Source: a bacterium (GTDB lineage Bacteria; Pseudomonadota; Alphaproteobacteria; Rs-D84). From it: a stretch of 7,713 nucleotides of DNA. The notes below the pieces were generated by a model, which saw nothing but the letters and a program-made list of their open reading frames with translations, had not been told where the DNA came from and did not search any database. The DNA lies in contig JAAVBR010000025.1 in the NCBI GenBank assembly GCA_014802705.1, positions 1 to 7,713 of the forward strand, read 5' to 3'. The first letter of the stretch is position 1; every line of letters starts with the position of its first letter. Positions 1 through 4,760 of this stretch are shown here, piece after piece. The position numbers and the translations under genes were made by a program.

Positions 1-1
1 C

Positions 2-940
2 CCTCTTTTGAACAAATTGACATCAGAATCTCGCTATTTGGAAACTGGTGCAATAATAGCCCGAATGATTTCATATATGGACTATGCGATTCCTGAGTGG
101 GTTGTAGCTAATACTAATAATATATTTCCTACGGAGAAAGGAAAAGAAGAGATATTTAAAGCAACTTGGCATGCTTTTATTTTGTACGGTAGGCAATGTA
201 ATTCTCTGTTTGAACGGTTAGAAACTAAATTTGCTTATGCTTTGAGTGCTGATTTATGGGATGCAGATGAAGGCAAACGTATTAGAGAGCGTACAGCCCA
301 AGGACTGGCATATTATTATGGTTGGGGGGCGTTTACTTTAGATTCTTTTTTATTGGGGTTGATCTTTAATTCGGCGGCTAAACAGATAGAACAAGTAGCC
401 TTTATAAATTATATTGGTTTTTCGCTATGGGATAGAGATGGCCGAGGGGATGAGATATCTAATGATGTTTTGGTTCGTTTTACGAGTTTGTGGGAATGGT
501 TCATTGAAAAAATAAAAGATCATAGAACTGATTATAAAAAAGTATTAGTCGAATTCGAACGTTGGTATCAATGTGGAAGGTTCAAGGACGGAGGATGGGC
601 AATAAATCAATTACATAGCTTGGTTATGGATGATGAACTTAAATTGACCATGTCATGTTTTATGTTAGAGGATAATTTATTAGAAGATTTGCAGCAATAT
701 CCAAGAAAGGTATTTGATATTATTTCGCGCCTTGTATTGCGTGGAGATAGGTCCGACACATTTAGTAAAAATGATATTGTAGAAAAAACATTGGAATTTA
801 TAAAAAATAATGATTTTCCAGATGATATATTGTTAAAAAGTGACAAAGATTCTTTTATAAATAAAATGCTGGAACAATCTGAAGCTTGGGAGCTAGAGCA
901 AAAAGAGAAACTATATAGAAAATATTTGGAAATAAGTTGA
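2..940 (+). CDS. C-terminal part of a large hypothetical protein (possible STAND/SIR2-type defence protein), 5' end outside the window
   Basis: The frame is open to the left edge, so this is probably the end of a longer gene. A TTG at 8 could serve as a start but has no ribosome-binding site. The visible 310 residues (numbered from that TTG) are mostly helical, with no signal peptide, membrane segment or catalytic motif I recognise. Two patterns recall, from memory, the C-terminal regions of very large bacterial STAND or SIR2-associated proteins. One is a W..F..Y segment leading into LFERLETKFAYAL at 54-79. The other is WYQCGRF followed by W-A-I-N-Q-L at 186-202. The gene is clearly AT-rich compared with those on the right of the window, which suggests horizontal acquisition. 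It converges on the HNH-like gene, about 100 nt away. A defence role is inferred only from this resemblance and the neighbours. The existence of the coding region is secure; its function is not. Confidence 0.72.
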   Translation, partial: PLLNKLTSESRYLETGAIIARMISYMDYAIPEWVVANTNNIFPTEKGKEEIFKATWHAFILYGRQCNSLFERLETKFAYALSADLWDADEGKRIRERTAQGLAYYYGWGAFTLDSFLLGLIFNSAAKQIEQVAFINYIGFSLWDRDGRGDEISNDVLVRFTSLWEWFIEKIKDHRTDYKKVLVEFERWYQCGRFKDGGWAINQLHSLVMDDELKLTMSCFMLEDNLLEDLQQYPRKVFDIISRLVLRGDRSDTFSKNDIVEKTLEFIKNNDFPDDILLKSDKDSFINKMLEQSEAWELEQKEKLYRKYLEIS

Positions 941-956
941 GTCAGTTTGAAAATTT

Positions 957-984
957 AGCTACAATTTCTCAATTGTAAGCTTTT
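957..984 (+). terminator. Weak intrinsic terminator after the left-edge gene
   Basis: The hairpin has arms AGCT-ACAATT (957-966) and AATTGT-A-AGCT (971-981), with a one-base bulge and a TCTC loop, followed by a short T run. It lies 16 nt after the stop at 940, between two convergent genes. The stem is AT-rich and the T run only four bases, so it would be a weak terminator. Confidence 0.4.
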
Positions 985-1041
985 GTTCTCTGCCCTTATG
1001 AAAATTTTTGGAGTCTGGGACGGTTTTAGGTGGAGGTTTTG

Positions 1042-1920
1042 TTATTTCCCTGACTCTGGGAAGCCTGCTGTTACGAGCATGTCGGCCACATTTCTCGGAT
1101 ATCTATATCCTGCTCGATTCCGCAAAGTCACAGGATGAGGAAACATTGGGGGCTTTTGTGGCACATAACCATCTGGACGTTTTAGACCTGTGGTATTGTC
1201 ACGACATTTAAATAGATTGGATACCAATTGGTAATCTAGTGGCGTATTATAATCTATATCAATAATAAGGATTTCGTCTTTTGTAAATTGTCTTTGATTT
1301 ATAGCCATAGATTCAGGCTCAGTACTATGTTTAGTATTTACAACAATCATAACTTCATAGCCAGGAAATCTAAAAATATACGTGTGTTTTCCAAGGTATT
1401 TTGTGCGAAAAATACCTGTCATATTGTCAACATGACCGCCGGTAACTCTTCTGTAAATCAATGGAACAAATAAATTGTAATCATCGGGGATTTCATTCTT
1501 CAATATTTTTAATGCAATATCTTGATATTTCCCCAAGGGAATTGGTTTTGAACATACGGAAAGTCGCCATAACAAGGATATAAAAAATCTATGTATGCGA
1601 TCAATATCAAACGTCTCTGCGGGCAGACTGCGACAAGGTGTAGTTAATATGTACTTTGTTTGCTCTAATTTTTGGACTTCTATGTTTAAAATTTTATTTA
1701 TGTAACCGTCATAATAACCGATTGCTGTGTCGCATTCTTTACACATCAATGGCTCTTTGTGGCCGTTTTGTTCTTTGGCGTTTACGTTAATACGTGTGTT
1801 TTTCGTATCTACAGCAACAACCGAACCGAGTTCTGTAAGTTTGTACAAAACTTTGGGAATTATATGGGATTCTATCAATTCCTTCTTTTGACCGCAAAAT
1901 TTACAAATTCCGACTACCAT
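1042..1920 (-). CDS. HNH-like zinc-binding protein (putative endonuclease), hypothetical
   Basis: This 292-aa protein starts with a compact treble-clef-like module: CKFC at residues 6-9, ESHIIPK at 17-23 and CKEC at 60-63. The CxxC...SHxIP...CxxC layout is typical of HNH-type zinc modules in hypothetical proteins of defence islands and phages, where H19 would be the catalytic or structural histidine. The remaining 230 residues, probably a separate alpha/beta domain, match nothing I recognise. No classical H-N-H triad can be traced past the second CxxC, so nuclease activity is a family-based inference. The start MVVGICKFCG is chosen because it sits just before the first CxxC. It has no Shine-Dalgarno but has a promoter positioned for leaderless transcription. 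It lies 41 nt behind the DUF488 gene on the same strand and is more AT-rich than that gene, so it may have a separate origin. Alternatives are a zinc-binding regulator or a toxin. Confidence 0.75.
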   Translation of the reverse strand: MVVGICKFCGQKKELIESHIIPKVLYKLTELGSVVAVDTKNTRINVNAKEQNGHKEPLMCKECDTAIGYYDGYINKILNIEVQKLEQTKYILTTPCRSLPAETFDIDRIHRFFISLLWRLSVCSKPIPLGKYQDIALKILKNEIPDDYNLFVPLIYRRVTGGHVDNMTGIFRTKYLGKHTYIFRFPGYEVMIVVNTKHSTEPESMAINQRQFTKDEILIIDIDYNTPLDYQLVSNLFKCRDNTTGLKRPDGYVPQKPPMFPHPVTLRNRAGYRYPRNVADMLVTAGFPESGK

Positions 1921-1926
1921 GCGTTA

Positions 1927-1955
1927 AACATAATTTTATTTTGGGCGTTTTTCAA
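1927..1955 (-). promoter_or_regulatory. Predicted promoter for the HNH-like gene, positioned for leaderless mRNA
   Basis: On the minus strand the -35 is TTGAAA (1955-1950), followed by a 17-nt spacer and the -10 TATGTT (1932-1927). Only six bases then precede the ATG at 1920. Transcription would start at or next to the start codon, which fits the absence of a ribosome-binding site. The -10 matches the consensus at four of six positions, so confidence is moderate. Confidence 0.4.
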
Positions 1956-1961
1956 ATATCT

Positions 1962-2387
1962 TTATAGATATACAATCTCAACCTCCGGAAATTGTCCGGC
2001 GATGTATTCAGCGGCGAGGCGGCGGTGGCATTGCAGGGCGCTTTTTTCTGTACATAACAGGCAGATGCGGTCAAGGTCGGCCAGTTTTAACCCCGCGGTC
2101 GGGTGGCGCGCGGCCAGTAATTCGCGATACATGCGTTCATAATCAGGCCATGTGATGCGGCCGTCTTTATATCCGGCAAGAATTTCAGTCGATGGGGCAA
2201 ATTCTGGATGGTATTCATATCGGTCGCCCAGTGCGGCGGCCAAATTTGTGCCGCTATAAAACGGAACAAAACGGCTGGTGCGCCAAAGCCGAATATCCCA
2301 AACGCAACTTATTTGGGTTGCATTCAGGATATCCATAAAATCATCGGGCTTTTTGCCACTAAAACCAATCGTAAAAATCTTTGCCAT
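1962..2387 (-). CDS. DUF488 family protein
   Basis: The 141 residues show the family hallmarks. TIGFSGK is at 6-12, and VWDIR...SRFVPF at 29-43 matches the family's V.D.R..P.S....F strand-loop. LLCTEKSALQCHRR at 110-123 carries the C-x-E-K...C-H-R signature (C112, E114, K115, C120, H121, R122). The length is normal for a single-domain DUF488 protein. The family has no firmly established biochemical role that I know of; its conserved Cys/His/Arg cluster suggests an enzymatic or nucleic-acid-linked function. The ATG follows the stop of the dual-OB gene by one base (TGA-T-ATG), so the two are almost certainly translationally coupled and work together. No separate promoter is visible for it. Identification is firm; the function is unknown. 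Confidence 0.9.
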   Translation of the reverse strand: MAKIFTIGFSGKKPDDFMDILNATQISCVWDIRLWRTSRFVPFYSGTNLAAALGDRYEYHPEFAPSTEILAGYKDGRITWPDYERMYRELLAARHPTAGLKLADLDRICLLCTEKSALQCHRRLAAEYIAGQFPEVEIVYL

Positions 2388-2388
2388 A

Positions 2389-3039
2389 TCAGTACAAAAA
2401 TAGCCCGTTTAACATCAAATAGCAATGATTTTCCTGCATAAGGAACTTTCGTGCCAATCCTATGCGACAATGGGCATACTGGCTGGCGGCGATCGCCTTA
2501 TTCAGATTTTCGACATCTTTATCTTTTTCAAATATATCGCGTAAGTATTTGCAGCTGACCTTTAATTCATAGGTCTGTTTGGAATAGTCCGTGATACGGG
2601 CACGCAGTTTGCCGTCTTCTATAAAGAATTCAATGTTGTGCGCCGGTATCAATATGGCACCCAACGAAGGACATTTGGTTTTCTGTGGCACATAGGCGTT
2701 TCCCTTGACGTGATGATGAAATATGCCCTGTATATCCTTTGAAACGCTATCGTGCAAAGCATTGGCCAGGTCTTTTCCTGGCTCAAACTCTTGCAAAACC
2801 TCGATAGAATCAAAATCTATATTTACATCTTCTGTGCGGTGGGGATAATCTCGCGGTTCTTTGAATTCTTCGTTATCGACCAATATTTCGCAATATGTGG
2901 CCGGAATTTGATCCGCATTCCAATATCCGCCATCAATCATCAGCCGTTTCATGCGCTTTTCATAGGTGTCAAAACCGGCGATGCAGAACTTTTCTTTCAT
3001 GCATGTTATGTCGGAAATGACGATATGTGACTTTTTCAT
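2389..3039 (-). CDS. Dual OB-containing domain (DuOB-like) protein, DUF488 partner
   Basis: This 216-aa protein looks like the 'dual OB-containing domain' family: an N-terminal HIVISDITCM...FCIAGFD at 5-24, PHRTED at 66-71 (the family's PHTED-like motif), and a C-terminal RIGLARKF...CYLMLNGLF at 192-214. The fold is beta-rich and would suit nucleic-acid or nucleotide binding. The start at 3039 is chosen because AAAGGAAT lies just upstream. The alternative ATG at 3135 falls inside the -10 box and would translate through two terminator hairpins. It is the first gene of the leftward cluster and is coupled to DUF488 by a one-base gap. As I recall, DuOB and DUF488 genes are often neighbours in accessory regions, which supports a shared role. 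The family name is given from memory at about 70% certainty; the reading frame is secure. Confidence 0.8.
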   Translation of the reverse strand: MKKSHIVISDITCMKEKFCIAGFDTYEKRMKRLMIDGGYWNADQIPATYCEILVDNEEFKEPRDYPHRTEDVNIDFDSIEVLQEFEPGKDLANALHDSVSKDIQGIFHHHVKGNAYVPQKTKCPSLGAILIPAHNIEFFIEDGKLRARITDYSKQTYELKVSCKYLRDIFEKDKDVENLNKAIAASQYAHCRIGLARKFLMQENHCYLMLNGLFLY

Positions 3040-3058
3040 AGTTATTCCTTTGGGTAAT

Positions 3059-3087
3059 AAAAAAGCCCCTCCGGTGTAGGTCGGGGC
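3059..3087 (-). terminator. Intrinsic terminator (attenuator-like) in the DuOB leader, second of two
   Basis: Read on the minus strand, GCCCC-GA-CC pairs with GG-A-GGGGC around a TACACC loop (3087-3065) and is followed by six T (3064-3059). It lies downstream of the predicted transcription start and about 20 nt before the DuOB start codon. It would therefore end transcripts before the gene unless bypassed. Confidence 0.6.
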
Positions 3088-3091
3088 AAAT

Positions 3092-3113
3092 AAAAAACGG
3101 CGACAAAATCGCC
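3092..3113 (-). terminator. Intrinsic terminator-like hairpin in the DuOB leader, first of two
   Basis: On the minus strand GGCGA (3113-3109) pairs with TCGCC (3103-3099) across a five-base loop, followed by G and six T (3097-3092). The stem is short but GC-rich. It begins about 11 nt after the predicted transcription start and sits directly ahead of the second hairpin. Confidence 0.5.
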
Positions 3114-3130
3114 TGCTTAACTTAGGTAGC

Positions 3131-3159
3131 ATCATATCAAAAATTGGCTAAAAAATCAA
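3131..3159 (-). promoter_or_regulatory. Predicted sigma70-type promoter of the DuOB-DUF488 cluster
   Basis: On the minus strand the -35 is TTGATT (3159-3154), the spacer is 17 nt, and the -10 is TATGAT (3136-3131) preceded by TGA, giving an extended TGn. The start of transcription would be near 3124, leaving a leader of about 85-90 nt before the ATG at 3039. This leader contains both terminator-like hairpins. Confidence 0.65.
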
Positions 3160-3182
3160 TAAAAAAGATGAATTTCCAAATA

Positions 3183-3300
3183 ATTTCCCTGTTATTTGTT
3201 TAGGGAATATTTTGTGGAAACCAGGGAATGTATGCCTTGTGCGTGGTGCAAAATGGGTTTTGGGGGCGAGAATAGCGAAATTTCCCTGTAAATTCCCTGT
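3183..3300. repeat. Cluster of five ACAGGGAA-like short repeats in both orientations
   Basis: Minus-strand copies (ACAGGGAAAT type) lie at 3183-3192, 3280-3289 and 3292-3300. Plus-strand copies (AGGGAAT, CAGGGAAT) lie at 3202-3208 and 3222-3229. The spacing is irregular, so this is not a CRISPR. The copies sit in an AT-rich gene-free stretch between the DuOB promoter and the long hairpin. From memory, similar CAGGGAA clusters occur near integrated elements in alphaproteobacteria. They may be binding sites for a recombinase or regulator, but no function is demonstrated. Confidence 0.5.
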
Positions 3301-3319
3301 TGTTGTATGCAATTGACCG

Positions 3320-3325
3320 TAGAAT
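3320..3325 (+). promoter_or_regulatory. Possible -10 box ahead of the long hairpin
   Basis: TAGAAT lies so that transcription would begin at about 3332, the first base of the hairpin. The best -35 with a 17-nt spacer (CTGTTG at 3297-3302) is poor. It is listed because its placement fits an RNA starting at the hairpin. Confidence 0.22.
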
Positions 3326-3331
3326 TGTCTG

Positions 3332-3388
3332 CCTCCGCCAGTTACAAAAAATACGCCATCGGCATATTTTTTGTAACTGATGTGGAGG
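3332..3388. repeat. Long near-perfect inverted repeat / hairpin
   Basis: The central arms CAGTTACAAAAAATA (3339-3353) and TATTTTTTGTAACTG (3365-3379) are perfectly complementary over 15 bp. The stem extends inward by GCC/GGC (3355-3357 with 3361-3363) around an ATC loop. It extends outward, past a small internal loop, by CCTCC/GGAGG (3332-3336 with 3384-3388). About 23 base pairs form in 57 nt. The outer right arm GGAGG would be the ribosome-binding site of a small ORF at 3393-3524, so folding would hide it. It is not followed by a T run, so it is not a standard terminator. Confidence 0.8.
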
Positions 3389-3390
3389 TT

Positions 3391-3517
3391 GGATGAGAAC
3401 CCCGGGGGTTCGAAAACAAGTAGGCGAGATGAGCAAAGTGAAATCGAGCCGTCACGGTTTCCCCGGAGCCGCGGCGCACAACGTGCGACGGGCGAGGGAA
3501 TCCCTCCCCATCCGCCA
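3391..3517 (+). ncRNA. Candidate structured element with a tRNA-Ser-like 3' end (RNA, att scar or small ORF unresolved)
   Basis: A GC-rich block stands out in an AT-rich intergenic region. Its end, GAATCCCTCCCCATCCGCCA (3498-3517), reads like the last 20 nt of a tRNA-Ser: T-arm 3' strand, seven-base acceptor strand, discriminator G and CCA. GAGGG (3494-3498) pairs with CCCTC (3502-3506), but the loop is only AAT, as if TTCG had been lost from a T-loop. The 5' bases GGATGAG (3391-3397) pair with CCCATCC (3507-3513) at six of seven positions. Other hairpins are GAACC/GGTTC (3397-3411) and CGCAC/GTGCG (3475-3487). No D-arm or anticodon arm is evident, so it is not a working tRNA. Alternatively it encodes a 43-aa peptide (3393-3524, MRTPGVRKQV start, GGAGG four bases upstream). 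A duplicated tRNA end from island integration is a third reading. Confidence 0.3.
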
Positions 3518-3534
3518 GGAATAAGGGTTTTATT

Positions 3535-3954
3535 ATGGATAAAAAAACATTTGAAAAATTTGACGCGTGGGCCCAGAAACAGCGTATACCAAAAGACGCC
3601 GTATTATCGCCAGAATCAATAAATGCAATGAATTCAGCATATGAAACAGCGCTGTTGCTGCGTAAATCACTGGCAGATTATTTTGAACGCCAGGGAAAGC
3701 CCATGGATGAAAGGGCCCGTCATCTGGACCAGAGTTTGGGCGATCGTGCCATGTTTTTGAATTTAATGCGGTTTCGTTTTGATGCCGAACGCGCGTTAAA
3801 ACGTGTCAGAGAATTTGCAGAAGAATATTATTCAGAAGAATTTTATAAAGCCAGGGAAGAAAGAGCTAAAGCTTTCCGTCAAATGCAGAGAGAAATGGAA
3901 ATACTGACGCCGTATGATTGGCTTACTGCTTATGGGCCTGTTTATGGGCGATAA
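3535..3954 (+). CDS. Hypothetical 139-aa helical protein
   Basis: I do not recognise this protein. It is charged and almost entirely helical in appearance, rich in Lys, Glu, Arg and Ala. A long amphipathic stretch in the second half (about residues 75-125) could form a coiled coil. It has no signal peptide, membrane segment, cysteine cluster or enzymatic motif. The ATG at 3535 has an AAGG about eight nt upstream and follows directly after the GC-rich structured element. A strong terminator lies about 70 nt after its stop, so it forms its own transcription unit, probably together with the hairpin region upstream. Its codon use resembles the genes to the right rather than the AT-rich genes to the left. 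A coding role is likely from the ribosome-binding site, length and terminator, but the function cannot be stated. Confidence 0.7.
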   Translation: MDKKTFEKFDAWAQKQRIPKDAVLSPESINAMNSAYETALLLRKSLADYFERQGKPMDERARHLDQSLGDRAMFLNLMRFRFDAERALKRVREFAEEYYSEEFYKAREERAKAFRQMQREMEILTPYDWLTAYGPVYGR

Positions 3955-4021
3955 AGTATTTTGAAATTATAAATTCTGGTATCGGAAATTGTGCAAACTG
4001 ATACCCGTCCGACAGGGATAG

Positions 4022-4048
4022 ACCGCCCCGATGGGGCGGTGTTTTTTT
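4022..4048 (+). terminator. Strong intrinsic terminator after the 139-aa gene
   Basis: ACCGCCCC (4022-4029) pairs perfectly with GGGGCGGT (4033-4040) around a GAT loop and is followed by a seven-T run (4042-4048). It separates the 139-aa gene from the HAD gene, whose own promoter starts just downstream. Confidence 0.88.
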
Positions 4049-4061
4049 GTATGATTTTCTG

Positions 4062-4090
4062 ATGAAAAGGGTGGGGCTTTGTGGTATAAT
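4062..4090 (+). promoter_or_regulatory. Predicted extended -10 promoter of the HAD gene (leaderless)
   Basis: TGG-TATAAT (4082-4090) is a perfect extended -10. A modest -35, ATGAAA (4062-4067), lies 17 nt upstream. The ATG at 4098 comes exactly seven nt after the -10, so transcription should begin at the start codon. No Shine-Dalgarno is present. Confidence 0.65.
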
Positions 4091-4097
4091 TTTAATC

Positions 4098-4718
4098 ATG
4101 ATCAAAAACATAATTTTTGATGTGGATGGTGTTCTGGTGGATATTCATCGCACCTATACAGAATTTTTGAAGAATACGTATCCAAAATTTAGAAATATAA
4201 CGTCGAATGATTTATCGACCTTATTCCCCATTCAGGCCGATGATGGGGCCATAAAATTGCCCGATGAATTTTTGGTAGATTTTCGTACGGGGCCCTATTA
4301 TTCCTATCGGCCGTTATTTGACGATACTATGGCTGTTTTGGCGGCATTGAAAAAGAAAGACTTGAAACTGTTTACATTAAGCGCGGCCGGCAATCCGGAT
4401 AAAAAGTTAAAATGGCTGTTGGCGGCGTTTGGCGATATTTTTGACGGCTATGAATTTTCGCCATCGGGGCAATCAAAAAAGGATGCTTTAAACGCCGTGG
4501 TGGAAAAATATGCGCTGAATAAAGCGGAAACTGTCTTTGTTGATGACCGGATTTATCAGGTGCGGGCCGGGGTAGAGGCCGGCCTGTGTACGGTCAGAAT
4601 GGAATCCGTGCTGTCATTGCCCATGCCGGCGGATTTGAAAGGTGTGCCCGTGGTGAAAAGTATGACCGAATTGAGTCGGGTTATCGATAGAATAAATTCG
4701 GATAAAGATTTCCTGTAA
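4098..4718 (+). CDS. HAD-superfamily hydrolase
   Basis: This 206-aa protein has the HAD motifs in order. Motif I is DVDGVLVD at 8-15, with D8 as nucleophile and D10 as acid/base. The motif II strand is LFTLSA at 91-96. The lysine of motif III is probably K127 or K128 in SGQSKKDA. Motif IV is VFVDD at 146-150 (D149, D150), followed by the typical R...V..G...AG...V.V pattern. A helical cap of about 60 residues lies between motifs I and II, as in phosphoglycolate-phosphatase-like members, so a small phosphorylated metabolite is the likely substrate. The start at 4098 is chosen over the ATG at 4047 because the longer reading would cover the terminator T run and the -10 box, and family members begin just before DxD. 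It is 42 nt ahead of the GNAT gene, which has its own promoter. The exact substrate is unknown. Confidence 0.88.
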   Translation: MIKNIIFDVDGVLVDIHRTYTEFLKNTYPKFRNITSNDLSTLFPIQADDGAIKLPDEFLVDFRTGPYYSYRPLFDDTMAVLAALKKKDLKLFTLSAAGNPDKKLKWLLAAFGDIFDGYEFSPSGQSKKDALNAVVEKYALNKAETVFVDDRIYQVRAGVEAGLCTVRMESVLSLPMPADLKGVPVVKSMTELSRVIDRINSDKDFL

Positions 4719-4725
4719 ATTATTT

Positions 4726-4753
4726 TTGTAATGGATGGGGGATGTGTTAAAAT
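4726..4753 (+). promoter_or_regulatory. Predicted extended -10 promoter of the GNAT gene (leaderless)
   Basis: The -35 TTGTAA (4726-4731), a 16-nt spacer, and TGT-TAAAAT (extended -10, box at 4748-4753) are followed by exactly seven nt and then the ATG at 4761. The layout copies that of the HAD promoter. No Shine-Dalgarno precedes this start. Confidence 0.6.
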
Positions 4754-4760
4754 AGGGCAT

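Noticed and set aside
1008..1211. 67-aa plus-strand ORF
   Set aside because: It lies antisense within the end of the HNH-like gene and has no ribosome-binding site or recognisable motif.
3040..3135. N-terminal extension of the DuOB protein from the ATG at 3135
   Set aside because: That ATG lies in the -10 box, the extension reads through both terminator hairpins, and the family begins near residue 33 of the longer reading.
3183..3300. CRISPR array
   Set aside because: The repeats are under 11 bases, in both orientations and unevenly spaced.
3332..3388. Integron attC site
   Set aside because: The GTTAC/GTAAC ends are in the wrong orientation for the inverted attC core sites, and no integron integrase is present.
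3391..3517. Functional tRNA-Ser or tmRNA
   Set aside because: No D-arm, anticodon arm or variable arm can be folded, the T-loop is only three bases, and no tag-peptide frame or tmRNA 5' signature is seen.
3380..3622. 80-aa plus-strand ORF across the GC-rich element into the next gene
   Set aside because: It overlaps the well-supported 139-aa gene, starts inside the hairpin stem, and looks like an open frame caused by high GC.
4047..4097. 17-residue N-terminal extension of the HAD protein
   Set aside because: It covers the terminator T run and a perfect -10 box; HAD proteins start just before the DxD motif.
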